A stretch of DNA of 64,000 nucleotides. Origin: Paenibacillus sp. YYML68. GTDB lineage: Bacteria; Bacillota; Bacilli; Paenibacillales; NBRC-103111. This document shows positions 1-7,984 of the stretch, piece by piece. Each line of letters starts with the position of its first letter. Within the stretch, counting starts at the first letter, position 1. The stretch lies in assembly GCF_027923405.1 (NCBI RefSeq), contig NZ_BQYI01000001.1, positions 7,501-71,500 on the forward strand, written 5' to 3'. Below the pieces are notes generated by a model that did not search any database, was not told where the DNA came from, and worked only from the letters and a program-made list of their open reading frames with translations. A program made the translations under genes and the position numbers.

Positions 1-449
1 CGCGTAGCCGCCTGCACGAGCTCGCCGCCCTCATAGGTCAGATTCAACGTCAAGCCATCGAACTTCAGCTCCACGACAAAAGACAGCTCCGGCAGCGGGC
101 TATCCGGATGCTGGGCATTGTACTCGTTCACGAGCTTCAGCGCACGGTTGTACCACGCCATCAGATCGGCCTGATCCTGCGCCTTATCGAGGCTCCACAG
201 ACGAGCTAGATGCTTGTGCGGCTCGAAGCCCTTCAGCAGCTCGCCGCCGACGCGGGCGGTCGGCGAATCGGGCAGCACAACGCCCGTCTCCGCTTCCAGC
301 TCCGTCAGTCGTGTATACAGCGCGTCCCACTCGGCGTCCGAGATGAGCGGCTCATCCAGCGTATAGTATTGATAATTGTGCTTGTTGATCTCGTCGACAA
401 GCGTTTGCATCGTCTGCATGACATCGGGCTGGGTCACTTGGGAGCTCAT
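1..449 (-). CDS. ligA: NAD-dependent DNA ligase, N-terminal part (runs off window)
   Basis: Only the first ~149 residues are in the window; the gene continues past base 1. LigA seals nicks in duplex DNA during replication and repair, using NAD+ as adenylate donor. The visible part has the Ia-type NAD-binding segment (YYTLDEPLISDAEWD, residues ~28-42) and the start of the adenylation domain with ELKFDG (Lys ~129), which fits the KxDG site where AMP is attached to lysine. It lies 26 bp downstream of pcrA on the same strand, the usual pcrB-pcrA-ligA operon of Bacillales. The start is not certain: ATGs at 449, 458 and 461 are in frame, and the purine stretch GGAGAGG directly precedes 449, too close for ideal spacing. 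Confidence 0.93.
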   Translation of the reverse strand, partial: MSSQVTQPDVMQTMQTLVDEINKHNYQYYTLDEPLISDAEWDALYTRLTELEAETGVVLPDSPTARVGGELLKGFEPHKHLARLWSLDKAQDQADLMAWYNRALKLVNEYNAQHPDSPLPELSFVVELKFDGLTLNLTYEGGELVQAAT

Positions 450-475
450 CCTCTCCATCATTAATTAAGCATGAA

Positions 476-2815
476 TTAAGCCTTCTCAATCGGAGCGAAC
501 TTCGCCAGCAGCCGCTTCACCCCGACCGGAGCCGGGAACGCGATCTGCAGCTCCGTATCATCGCCGGCACCCTTGATCGCGACGACGGTGCCGGTGCCCC
601 ACTTGCCATGCTTGACCTTGTCGCCCATGGCAAAGCTGGCGGCCTTCGCCGCGCCGCCGCCCGGCCCAGAGGCGGCGGCGGCTCCAGCTGCGGCGGGCCT
701 TGCGCCCCCGCCGCTGAAGCTTACGGCCGCGCCGCGAGACTGCGCGGCCGAGCCTGCGGCAGCGCCGAAGCCTCCGGCGCTGCCAAAGCGGCGCTCGCCG
801 CGTTCCCACGCGGCAGAGGCGCCGCCGCCCGCGCCACGCGGGGCGAAGCCGCCCGCGCGCGCGTCGCGGGCGTTCTCCACGAGCTCCGGCGGCAGCTCGT
901 GCAGGAATCGGGACGGCGCATTGGCCGCCGTCCGACCGAACAGCGTGCGCATCTGCGCGCACGTCAGGAACAGTTCCTCCTCGGCGCGGGTAATGCCGAC
1001 GTAGGCCAGACGCCGCTCCTCCTCGAGCTCCTCGTTGTCCATCAGGGCGCGGGAATGCGGGAATACGCCCTCCTCGAGGCCCATAATGAAGACGACGGGG
1101 AACTCGAGTCCTTTGGCACTGTGCATCGTCATGAGCACAACGCCCTGCTTGCCCGCCTCGGGATCGTCGTTCATCGAATCGATGTCCGCGATCAGCGCAA
1201 GATCGGTCAAGAACGATACGAGCGACTTGTCCTCGTTGCGCTTCTCGAAGTCTTGCGTCACCGACAAGAATTCGTCGATGTTCTCCAGACGCGCCTCCGA
1301 CTCCAGCGTATTCTCACGCTTCAGCTCCTCGCGGTAGCCGGTCAGCTCCAGCACCTGCTCCGTCAACTCAGTGACGGACAAATATTCGAGCATGCGGTGC
1401 AAATTCTCGATCATGTCGCGGAAATTGCCGAGCGCGCCAGTCGCCTTGGCCGTGAGACCGAGCATGTCGACATTTTCCAGCATGGCAAACATCGATACAC
1501 CGTAAGTCGCCGCCGCTGCCGCAAGCTTCTCAACCGACGTATCGCCGATGCCTCGCTTGGGCACGTTGACAACGCGCGCGAAGCTGATGTCATCATCCGG
1601 GTTCGAGATCAGACGCAGGTAGGCGAGAATGTCCTTAATCTCCTTACGATCGTAGAACTTGACGCCGCCGACGATCTGGTACGGAATATCGGACTTGATG
1701 AGAATTTCCTCGATGACACGGGACTGGGCGTTCGTGCGGTACAAAATCGCGTGATCCTTGAAGAGGCGACCCTTGTCGACATTCTTGCGTATTTGACCGG
1801 TGATATAATACCCTTCCTCGTGCTCGGAGTCGGCTTGATAGAAGCGAATCTTCTGGCCCTCACCCTTGTCCGTCCACAGGTTCTTCGCCTTGCGTCCGGC
1901 ATTGTTCGCGATGACCTTGTTCGCCGCATTCAGAATGGTCGAGGTCGAACGGTAGTTCTGCTCGAGTAGTATCGTCGCCGCGGCCGGATAGTCCTTCTCG
2001 AAGTCGAGAATATTGCTGATGTCCGCGCCGCGCCACCGGTAGATCGATTGGTCGCTGTCGCCGACGACGCAGATGCGCTTATGCTTGTCCGCCAGCATGC
2101 GCGTGATCATATATTGAGCACGGTTCGTATCCTGGTACTCGTCGACGTGAATATATTGGAACTTATTCTGATAAAAGTCGAGCACCTCGGGCACCTGCTT
2201 AAACAGCTCGATCGTCATCATGATCAAGTCGTCGAAGTCGAGCGAGTTGTTGCTGCGCAGCTTTTTCTGATACAACGCATACACCTTCGCTACGATACTG
2301 TCAAAATAATCACCGATCTGCTTCTCCAGCTGCTCGGGCGTCTTCAGCTCGTTCTTGGCGCCGGATAGCGCCGCCTGGACGGCCTTGGGCTCGAATTTCT
2401 TGGAGTCGATATTCAGCTCCTTCATACAATTCTTGATAACCGACAGCTGATCGCCGGAGTCGAGAATCGAGAAGCTGGACGTGAAGCCGATACGAGAGAT
2501 GTCTCTGCGCAAGATGCGAACGCACATCGAGTGGAACGTCGATACCCAGATGTCCTGTCCCTGCGGACCGACGAGCGAGCTGACGCGCTCCTGCATCTCC
2601 CGCGCCGCCTTGTTCGTGAACGTAATGGCCAGGATGCTCCAAGGCGCCGCCTTGCGCGTAGCGATCAGGTAGGCGATGCGGTGCGTCAGCACGCGCGTCT
2701 TGCCACTGCCCGCTCCAGCCATAATAAGCAGCGGACCGTCGGTCGTCTCGACCGCCTTCCTCTGCTGCGGATTCAGCTTCTGGATCGCCTGTAAAATATC
2801 AACCGGTTCGTTCAT
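476..2815 (-). CDS. pcrA: ATP-dependent DNA helicase PcrA (UvrD/Rep superfamily 1A)
   Basis: 3'-5' DNA helicase for repair, removal of RecA filaments and resolution of replication-transcription conflicts. All SF1A motifs are visible: Q-motif LNPQQRKAV, Walker [11 protein letters not shown] (~34-43), motif II VDEYQDT, motif [17 protein letters not shown], motif IV QNYRST, motif [15 protein letters not shown], motif [17 protein letters not shown]. At 779 aa it is longer than the common ~720-740 aa. The excess is a Gly/Ala-rich linker at residues ~660-725, encoded by very GC-rich DNA (about 640-880). It ends in the Tudor-like C-terminal fold ([15 protein letters not shown]) that in other PcrA proteins contacts RNA polymerase. 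It starts 17 bp after the pcrB stop, so it is co-transcribed. Long ORFs on the opposite strand here are shadows of this gene. Confidence 0.98.
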   Translation of the reverse strand: MNEPVDILQAIQKLNPQQRKAVETTDGPLLIMAGAGSGKTRVLTHRIAYLIATRKAAPWSILAITFTNKAAREMQERVSSLVGPQGQDIWVSTFHSMCVRILRRDISRIGFTSSFSILDSGDQLSVIKNCMKELNIDSKKFEPKAVQAALSGAKNELKTPEQLEKQIGDYFDSIVAKVYALYQKKLRSNNSLDFDDLIMMTIELFKQVPEVLDFYQNKFQYIHVDEYQDTNRAQYMITRMLADKHKRICVVGDSDQSIYRWRGADISNILDFEKDYPAAATILLEQNYRSTSTILNAANKVIANNAGRKAKNLWTDKGEGQKIRFYQADSEHEEGYYITGQIRKNVDKGRLFKDHAILYRTNAQSRVIEEILIKSDIPYQIVGGVKFYDRKEIKDILAYLRLISNPDDDISFARVVNVPKRGIGDTSVEKLAAAAATYGVSMFAMLENVDMLGLTAKATGALGNFRDMIENLHRMLEYLSVTELTEQVLELTGYREELKRENTLESEARLENIDEFLSVTQDFEKRNEDKSLVSFLTDLALIADIDSMNDDPEAGKQGVVLMTMHSAKGLEFPVVFIMGLEEGVFPHSRALMDNEELEEERRLAYVGITRAEEELFLTCAQMRTLFGRTAANAPSRFLHELPPELVENARDARAGGFAPRGAGGGASAAWERGERRFGSAGGFGAAAGSAAQSRGAAVSFSGGGARPAAAGAAAASGPGGGAAKAASFAMGDKVKHGKWGTGTVVAIKGAGDDTELQIAFPAPVGVKRLLAKFAPIEKA

Positions 2816-2832
2816 AGTGCCCCTACCCTTTC

Positions 2833-3534
2833 TTAAACGTATTCCTTCACAGCCTGCACCGTTGCAAGCGCCCGCTCCACATCGTCGTAGATGAGGTTGC
2901 CGACCACGACCGTATGCGCGGCGGCGGCTGCCTGCTTCGCCTTGTCGGGACTATCAATGCCTCCCCCGTACAACAGACGCGCATGCTTCAGCAGCCCCTT
3001 CACCCGCTTCACAAGCTCCATATCACCGAAGGTGCCGCTGTACTCCAGATAAATAATCGGCAGGCGGAACAGCTGGTCCGCCATTCGTGCGAACGCCTCG
3101 ACATCACGAACGGATAGCTGCGTATCCGCTTCTGTTACTCTCGCTGCCGTCGAATCGGGATTCAATATGATATAGCCCTCTGGGGCAATATATTGCCAAT
3201 CCATCACAGCCCCGTATTCCTTCACCGCCTGCTGCTGGCGTCCGACGATCCATTCCTTATCGCCTGCGTTCAGTACGACAGGAATGAGGAACAGGTCGAA
3301 GCCCGGCACTAGCGCCTCCTGCTCGGATACCTCCAGCACGCACGGCACCTCGTACCGCCTGATGCGGGCGAGCAGATCGACCGTATTGTCGAACGTCACA
3401 CCACTGGAGCCGCCGACCATGACCGCGTCCGTGCCGGACAAGCAGATGCGCTCGAGCGCCTCATCAGACAGCTCCCGATCCGGGTCGAGCTTGAATACAT
3501 GCCTCCATTGTTCAATCATTGAATGCATCGTCAT
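2833..3534 (-). CDS. pcrB: Heptaprenylglyceryl phosphate synthase PcrB
   Basis: 233-aa TIM-barrel prenyltransferase of the GGGP-synthase/PcrB family. In Bacillales it joins heptaprenyl diphosphate to sn-glycerol-1-phosphate, giving an archaeal-type ether lipid precursor. Family segments are visible: [16 protein letters not shown] near residue 33, LEYSGTFGD near 163 (glycerol-phosphate site) and [13 protein letters not shown] near 188 (phosphate-binding loop), then [10 protein letters not shown] at the C-terminus. GAAAGGG stands 4-5 bases before the ATG. First gene of the pcrB-pcrA-ligA operon; a consensus-like promoter lies at 3594-3622. Confidence 0.96.
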   Translation of the reverse strand: MTMHSMIEQWRHVFKLDPDRELSDEALERICLSGTDAVMVGGSSGVTFDNTVDLLARIRRYEVPCVLEVSEQEALVPGFDLFLIPVVLNAGDKEWIVGRQQQAVKEYGAVMDWQYIAPEGYIILNPDSTAARVTEADTQLSVRDVEAFARMADQLFRLPIIYLEYSGTFGDMELVKRVKGLLKHARLLYGGGIDSPDKAKQAAAAAHTVVVGNLIYDDVERALATVQAVKEYV

Positions 3535-3593
3535 GATACCCTTTCATCCCCTGTAGGTGCCGCTTCCAGCGACATGCTTACTATCTACAAGTA

Positions 3594-3622
3594 AGTCTAT
3601 GCTACCGAGCAGGTGGTGTCAA
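3594..3622 (-). promoter_or_regulatory. Sigma-A type promoter for pcrB-pcrA-ligA
   Basis: On the minus strand TTGACA (3622-3617) is followed after exactly 17 bases by TAGACT (3599-3594). The -35 is perfect and the -10 matches at 4 of 6 positions. It lies about 60 bp upstream of the pcrB start and points toward it. Confidence 0.6.
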
Positions 3623-3648
3623 CGAAGGCTGGACCTTGGGTTCAGCAC

Positions 3649-3677
3649 TTGAAATCGAACGGGCGTTCGAATATAAT
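3649..3677 (+). promoter_or_regulatory. Sigma-A type promoter with LexA (SOS) box in its spacer
   Basis: TTGAAA (3649-3654), 17-base spacer, perfect TATAAT (3672-3677), pointing right. Inside the spacer is CGAACGGGCGTTCG (3656-3669), a perfect match to the Gram-positive LexA/DinR core CGAAC-N4-GTTCG. LexA bound here should block this promoter and may also influence the divergent pcrB promoter, whose -35 is 34 bp away. No protein-coding gene on the plus strand begins within 900 bp downstream; see findings. Confidence 0.65.
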
Positions 3678-3678
3678 G

Positions 3679-3692
3679 AGAACATACGTTTG
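3679..3692 (+). promoter_or_regulatory. Second, degenerate LexA-type box
   Basis: AGAACATACGTTTG keeps GAAC-N4-GTT of the LexA core, with imperfect outer bases. Its centre is 23 bp from the centre of the perfect box at 3656-3669, close to the expected transcription start, so cooperative repression is plausible but unproven. Confidence 0.4.
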
Positions 3693-3701
3693 ATATTGTA
3701 G

Positions 3702-3750
3702 CAAAAAAAACGGCTCCCTGTTGAGCTGCAAGTCCAGCTTGACGGGAGCG
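3702..3750 (-). terminator. Rho-independent terminator of the lipoprotein gene
   Basis: On the minus strand a GCTCCCGTCAAGCTGG... arm pairs with ...CAGCTCAACAGGGAGC and is followed directly by eight T residues (A-run at 3703-3710 on the plus strand). It lies 50 bp after the stop codon at 3800. Confidence 0.75.
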
Positions 3751-3799
3751 GTATGTGGGCAGCCTCAACAGCCGCTTCTATATGACAACGGTGCACAGT

Positions 3800-4405
3800 C
3801 TACGAGATCGTCTTGAACTGGGTAATCGTCAGCTGATTGCCATCCAGTCGATACTCCGATACGTGCTCCATAATGGAACGGACCGGCTCCTGCTGCGTGT
3901 TCACGCCGCGGAGTGTAATCCGATAGACGCCCGCCTCCGGCTGCGCCTTCTTCAGCTCATACTCGCCCCACTCGCTGCGCAGCCCGAGCATCGCCTTCGT
4001 GCTATAGGCCTGATACGTGCCCAGACGCTCGTCCTCACGATAGAAATATTCAATTAAGCTGTCTGCCACCTCAGGCGCGTACACTTTACATAAATATTGA
4101 CGCATCTCTTGTCTTGCGTATTTATCCATCTCTCCGGTAACGGGCGAAGACAGCACCTTATGGGTCCAATCATCCACTTGCTTAATCCAAGTAATCATCT
4201 CTTGATCCGACTTCTGCAAGATACCCTTATCCATCGGCGGCGGTGTCAGCTGACTGAACGTCTGGAGCAAGCGATCCTTGCCGACGGTCTTCAGCATCGT
4301 CTTCGTATCGGAAGCTTCCATACGCTGCTGCTCCGTCTGACAGCCGCCGAGTAATGCAGCAGCGATCGTCAAGGCTAGAAGCAGCTTCATTGTGTTCATT
4401 CTCAT
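3800..4405 (-). CDS. Secreted lipoprotein of unknown function
   Basis: 201 aa. It begins with a lipoprotein signal: MRMNTMKLLLALT, a hydrophobic core, then the lipobox LLGGC (Cys ~20), so it should be lipid-anchored on the outside of the membrane. The start at 4405 is chosen because GGGGAGG lies 7 bases upstream; the frame stays open for 55 more codons upstream without a better start. The mature part is polar, mostly helical at first (MDKYARQEMRQYLCKVYAPEVADSL), then a beta-rich tail (GVYRITLRGVN, YRLDGNQLTITQF). I do not recognise a named family. It is a single-gene unit with its own terminator at 3702-3750. Confidence 0.8.
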   Translation of the reverse strand: MRMNTMKLLLALTIAAALLGGCQTEQQRMEASDTKTMLKTVGKDRLLQTFSQLTPPPMDKGILQKSDQEMITWIKQVDDWTHKVLSSPVTGEMDKYARQEMRQYLCKVYAPEVADSLIEYFYREDERLGTYQAYSTKAMLGLRSEWGEYELKKAQPEAGVYRITLRGVNTQQEPVRSIMEHVSEYRLDGNQLTITQFKTIS

Positions 4406-4628
4406 GACAGAACCTCCCCATGTTGACGGTTTTATCGTATTATGCGTCACCAGCGGGAAAGTATACTTCGGGGCAGCCTCTGTGGGGGCGAGCGGAGAAG
4501 TAGACTTGTTGCTATCGCACGCTTCCGCTTCCGTAATGAGACAATGGACTGCGCCTATAAAAAGCTCCACCGCGAAGCACCTTAATCGTTAATCATATGT
4601 AAGCAGATGAAACGAAGAGGAGCTGACC

Positions 4629-4937
4629 TTGATGCCAGCAACGAAAGCGTTAGGCACCTGTGAGCTGTGCGAGCGAGAGGAGCTCGAGACGACGAAGCAT
4701 CATCTGACGCCGAAGGAGAAGGGCGGCACGTTCCTGCCTACTGCCCAGCTATGCATATCCTGCCACAAGCAGATTCACGCGCTGTTCACGAACGAGGAGC
4801 TGGAGGCGGAGCTGCATACGCTGGAGTCACTGCGCACTCACGAACGGATGCGGGGCTTCATTCGCTGGATCAAGAAGCAGCCGGCCTCCGCCCTGCCCAA
4901 AATTCGTAAATCAAAGCATGTTCGAGACTCTCGTTGA
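4629..4937 (+). CDS. Small HNH endonuclease-fold protein (YisB-like)
   Basis: 102 aa. CELC (residues 12-15), HHLTPKEKGG (~24-33), CISC (~42-45) and HKQIHALFT (~46-54) form the Zn-ribbon/beta-beta-alpha metal centre of HNH nucleases: four cysteines for structural zinc and His residues for the catalytic metal. The size and layout fit the stand-alone YisB-like group of Bacillales, whose cellular role is not established. GAGGAG (4617-4622) serves either the TTG at 4629 (spacing 6) or the ATG at 4632 (spacing 9). The next gene on the same strand, the TIR protein, starts 73 bp later, so a functional link is possible but not shown. Confidence 0.85.
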   Translation: MMPATKALGTCELCEREELETTKHHLTPKEKGGTFLPTAQLCISCHKQIHALFTNEELEAELHTLESLRTHERMRGFIRWIKKQPASALPKIRKSKHVRDSR

Positions 4938-5010
4938 TGGAATATTAAGGAATCTATGACTATAATGGAGAAGGGGGTGCTGGCAAGCATCGGAAGGGAG
5001 AATTAGTAAG

Positions 5011-6039
5011 ATGACGAAGCCCAAACTGTTCATTGGCTCCTCTCGGGAAGCCATTAAGCTCGTCAACGCGCTCCATCGGCTGCTCGGCTATTATGCGGAG
5101 GTCACCCCTTGGCACGCCGGCGTCTTCGAGGCCAATAACAGCGCGATGGACGATCTGGAGACATGCTTGCGCACCAGCGACTTCGCCGTGTTCGTCTGCT
5201 CGCCTGACGATGTGGTCTTCATGCGGGACAAGGTGTACCTGGCTCCGCGGGATAACACCCTATTCGAGATGGGGCTGTTCTGGGGCAGATTGCAGCGCGA
5301 GCGGGTCTTCTATCTCGTACCCGAGAAGACCGAGACGCATAAATATAATAAGAAGGTCGATCAATTCCACATTCCGTCCGATCTGCAAGGACTCACCGTC
5401 CTACGGTACGAGTCTCGCTCAGACGGCAACCTGACGGCAGCCGTGAACGTCGCCTGCGACGAGATCATCAGCCGCATCGAGAAGCTGGGCGCCTTCGAGG
5501 ACCCTCGTCATCAGCTCCAACAGGCAACGGAGCTGCTGGAGCAGCGACAAGCGCTGCTCCACTTCTTCGTCGAGCTTCATAAAAAAAGCATCAGCGGCGA
5601 GGAAGAGCCATATACCAGTTTATATGAGGCGTTCCGCAATGCTTACAGCGCAGCAGCGCTGGCTGGCTTCAAGGTAACGGGCGCTGCCATCTGGAAGGCT
5701 GAAGGAGCAAGCGGAATCCGGCAAGTAGCAGGCAATGTCGGCCGGGGCAGCTTCTACGCCTTCGACGCCTTGGGCGCTCATGGAGCCGGAGACGATCAAG
5801 CGACGCGCCTGTTCGTCGTTGAAGCATACCTGAACCGAAAAACACAGGTGTGCTTGTACGGACAGCATGTTGCCACCGTCTATTTGCTATGCTACCCTAT
5901 AGGTAAGGAGCTTGTCTTCACCGTCTATCTATCCGGAACGAAGCCCGTTACGGACGATGACCTGAGACGGCTCGAGAATGACAACAGGGAATTGATGAGC
6001 ACGATCCATTACCTGTATGGAGGGGAGTCCGATGGGTAA
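5011..6039 (+). CDS. TIR-like nucleotide-binding domain protein with GAF-like C-terminal part
   Basis: 342 aa. Residues 1-~155 match the CAP12/Pycsar-effector type TIR-like fold: FIGSSREA at the N-terminus, DFAVFVCSPDD (~67-77), then APRDNTLFEMGLFWG (~88-102), where the Glu of FEMG sits where TIR NADases keep their catalytic glutamate. After a helical linker (~165-200), residues ~205-342 look like a small sensor fold (VTGAAIWKAEG, ELVFTVYLSGTKPVTDDDL, then a long helix), reminiscent of GAF. That assignment is by eye. TIR proteins of this type act in antiphage defence or cell suicide by cleaving NAD+; whether this one does is inference. GGGAG stands 10 bases before the ATG. Its stop overlaps the start of a small gene at 6032. 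Confidence 0.85.
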   Translation: MTKPKLFIGSSREAIKLVNALHRLLGYYAEVTPWHAGVFEANNSAMDDLETCLRTSDFAVFVCSPDDVVFMRDKVYLAPRDNTLFEMGLFWGRLQRERVFYLVPEKTETHKYNKKVDQFHIPSDLQGLTVLRYESRSDGNLTAAVNVACDEIISRIEKLGAFEDPRHQLQQATELLEQRQALLHFFVELHKKSISGEEEPYTSLYEAFRNAYSAAALAGFKVTGAAIWKAEGASGIRQVAGNVGRGSFYAFDALGAHGAGDDQATRLFVVEAYLNRKTQVCLYGQHVATVYLLCYPIGKELVFTVYLSGTKPVTDDDLRRLENDNRELMSTIHYLYGGESDG

Positions 6040-6223
6040 GCCAAGAGCAAGAACTGTCAGGCCGGGCAGAAGAGCAGCTGAGCGCCGCGCCTCCTTGCCG
6101 ATTCTGGCCATCCGCGGCCGCAAGCGCGTCGTCGGTCTTGCACCATACCTGGACGGCGGGGATAAGCAATACACGCTGGTGCTGGAATGGAAGACGAATT
6201 ATAACAAGCCGTCCTTTGTGTGA
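6032..6223 (+). CDS. 63-aa basic small protein, translationally coupled to the TIR gene
   Basis: It starts inside the TIR gene (ATG 6032; TIR stop 6037-6039; 8-base overlap) behind a strong site GGAGGGGAG at 6019-6027. The N-terminal third is very basic (GKPRARTVRPGRRAAERR); the rest alternates hydrophobic residues like a small beta sheet (PILAIRGRKRVVGLAPYL, QYTLVLEWK). The unit closes with a clear terminator at 6238-6267, so the two genes form a compact cassette. I recognise no family. Regulator, nucleic-acid-binding partner or inhibitor of the TIR protein are all possible; none is shown by sequence. Confidence 0.65.
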   Translation: MGKPRARTVRPGRRAAERRASLPILAIRGRKRVVGLAPYLDGGDKQYTLVLEWKTNYNKPSFV

Positions 6224-6237
6224 CGCGATCTTTATGA

Positions 6238-6267
6238 AGCTCTCGGCCTCGTGCCGAGAGCTTTTTT
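6238..6267 (+). terminator. Rho-independent terminator after the TIR cassette
   Basis: Perfect 10-bp stem AGCTCTCGGC/GCCGAGAGCT with a short loop and six T residues. Confidence 0.9.
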
Positions 6268-6319
6268 GTCGGTGAAGGGATATTGCATAAGCTCGAACAA
6301 GCAGAGGATTTCGTCATAC

Positions 6320-6358
6320 GAAAAACCCCGAGCGTCGCCTTGCTTCGACACCCGGGGC
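6320..6358 (-). terminator. Rho-independent terminator of the coat protein operon
   Basis: Minus-strand CCCCGGGTGTCG (6357-6346) pairs with CGACGCTCGGGG (6337-6326), followed by TTTTT. It lies about 35 bp after the stop at 6394. Confidence 0.85.
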
Positions 6359-6393
6359 TGGCTGCTTATTGGCTGAGCCTTGATCCTGCTGCC

Positions 6394-7446
6394 TTAAAAT
6401 ACGTAGGTGCCGCTGTTGCCGGACTGAGTGCCTGAAGTCTGGGACTTCGACTGGACAGAGGACGTGCTCACGCTGCTGCCAGAGCCGGTCACATCAGACG
6501 ATGTGCTGCTTGGATACGAGTAGCTTGTACCTTGCTGGCGCGACGCTGTCGTGCTGTAGCCGGATACGCCGTAGTTGACGTTGCCATAGCCCGCTGTGCT
6601 ATAGCCGGATGTGCCGTAGCCCGACTTGGAGTAGTTCTGGTCTTGCTGGTTCTTGCTTGTGTAGCTCTCTTGCGTCTGACCTTGGGTGCTGTACTTGCCG
6701 CCGCTCGTGTAATCGTTGGACGACTTGCCCGCGTAGTAGTCCTGAAAGTCTTGGCTGTCCGTACCGGATACAGACGACTTCACGCTGAAGTCGTTATCGA
6801 ACGACTGAACTTGAGCCGACGATGGGCCATAGCCGTAGCTGCTCTGCTGAGGCGTCACGGTGTAGCCAGACAACTTTGTGCTCGGGCTGTAAGCGGTGCT
6901 TGCTGCCTGCTGCTGATTCTGTCCGTACGGGTTGATCGTCGAAGACGAGATGTGCTGGCCGCCGTAGCCTGCCTGACCTTGACCTGCTGCCGCATAGCTA
7001 GGCTGGTAGCCATGCTGCGCGTAGCCTCCTTGCGGAGCTGACGAATGCTGCTGGGACGTCTGGTACGTGCTGGCGCCTGCGAACACCGTGCGCAGCGCTT
7101 GCTGCACCGTCACTTGCAGCTGCTCGGCCTTGCGGATCTGCTGCTGCAGCTCCTGCTGAATTTCTTGCTGCGTCGCCATACGAATCTGACCGTAGCCTTG
7201 CATCTGAGACAGAACGGTGTACAGCTCAGCTTGATCCTGCAGCGTCTTCTGGCACAGCTGCGTGAACATTTGGCGAATAGCCGGGTGGGAAGCTTCCAGC
7301 GCTGCCGTCGTGTACTCACGTGCCGAACGCTTCAGCTCGGACAGGACGAGATTCGCGACATCCTTCTCGTTCAAGTGCAGGTGCGCGCCTTGACCTTGGG
7401 TCTGGTTGCTCGTATTGATCATTGTCGATTGTTGTTGTGCATACAT
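6394..7446 (-). CDS. CotF-family spore coat protein with low-complexity C-terminal tail
   Basis: 350 aa. Residues ~20-120 form a ferritin-like helical domain typical of the Coat F family (LNEKDVANLVLSELKRSARE, then ASHPAIRQMFTQLCQKTLQDQAELY), found in inner spore coat proteins made in the mother cell. From ~125 onward the protein is a long Ser/Tyr/Gly/Gln-rich region with loosely repeated YGxSGYSTxGYG blocks, ending GTYVF. Such tails are common in coat proteins and suit cross-linking or self-association. Start ATG at 7446 with AAGGAG upstream; an in-frame TTG at 7458 abuts the AAGGAG too closely. It follows the 89-aa gene by 31 bp. Confidence 0.8.
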   Translation of the reverse strand: MYAQQQSTMINTSNQTQGQGAHLHLNEKDVANLVLSELKRSAREYTTAALEASHPAIRQMFTQLCQKTLQDQAELYTVLSQMQGYGQIRMATQQEIQQELQQQIRKAEQLQVTVQQALRTVFAGASTYQTSQQHSSAPQGGYAQHGYQPSYAAAGQGQAGYGGQHISSSTINPYGQNQQQAASTAYSPSTKLSGYTVTPQQSSYGYGPSSAQVQSFDNDFSVKSSVSGTDSQDFQDYYAGKSSNDYTSGGKYSTQGQTQESYTSKNQQDQNYSKSGYGTSGYSTAGYGNVNYGVSGYSTTASRQQGTSYSYPSSTSSDVTGSGSSVSTSSVQSKSQTSGTQSGNSGTYVF

Positions 7447-7477
7447 CGTTAGCCGCAACTCCTTATGTACGTATTCG

Positions 7478-7747
7478 TTAGTGGGACATTTGCGTCTGCT
7501 GCTGCAGTGTGCGGAGCAGCTGGTCGGTGTGCTGCAGACGATCCTGCGCGATCTGCGCCAGCTTCTGCTTCAGCTGCTGGTCCTGGGACTCCGCTACGCC
7601 TTGGATAGCGATCTTCGCGATAAGGTCTTCATTCTTCAAGCAGTCCGTGATATAAGCGAGCTCCTTGGAGCTTACCGTGTTCATGCCTTGCATGTGCATC
7701 GATTGTTGTTGCTGCTGTTGTTGCTGTTGCTGCTGTTGGCTGTACAT
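7478..7747 (-). CDS. Small coat-associated protein with N-terminal poly-glutamine run
   Basis: 89 aa: MYS, then twelve consecutive Gln, then SMHMQGMNTVSSKELAYITDC and a helical Gln-rich domain (LKQKLAQIAQDRLQHTDQLLRTLQQQ). The helical part resembles the short CotF-like partners commonly encoded just before CotF-type coat genes, as here. The start at 7747 is supported by AAAGGGGG 10 bases upstream; the frame stays open further upstream but has no better site. Likely a spore coat component transcribed in the mother cell; no sigma-E or sigma-K promoter could be fixed with confidence. Confidence 0.75.
   Translation of the reverse strand: MYSQQQQQQQQQQQQSMHMQGMNTVSSKELAYITDCLKNEDLIAKIAIQGVAESQDQQLKQKLAQIAQDRLQHTDQLLRTLQQQTQMSH
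7703..7738 (-). repeat. CAG/CAA trinucleotide run (12 glutamine codons)
   Basis: 36 bases of uninterrupted CAG/CAA codons at the start of the 89-aa coat gene. A change in unit number keeps the frame and only alters Gln length. Confidence 0.9.
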
Positions 7748-7892
7748 GGATAAATCCCCCTTTCGTTCGTTGACAATTGTTAGAATACCCAGGCCGTGGC
7801 AAAATATGTATCGCATGCTTGAAAATTTATCGCGCTTATTCACCCCAAGCTCGCAATGGCAGGTAGGTGGAAAGTGAAATGAATTCCATAAG

Positions 7893-7920
7893 AAAAACCG
7901 ATGTCCACCGGACATCGGTT
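7893..7920 (-). terminator. Rho-independent terminator of the chemotaxis receptor gene
   Basis: Perfect 11-bp hairpin AACCGATGTCC/GGACATCGGTT with a 3-base loop; T residues follow on the minus strand (A-run at 7892-7896). It lies 65 bp beyond the stop at 7985. Confidence 0.8.
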
Positions 7921-7984
7921 CTCTCGCCAGTCTATCCTGAAATAACAGGACCGCCATGAAGGTTCACGTAAGCGGCATGAATGA

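Noticed and set aside
608..1969. 453-codon open frame on the plus strand opposite pcrA
   Set aside because: Caused by the GC-rich codon pattern of pcrA; no ribosome site, Arg/Leu-rich shadow composition.
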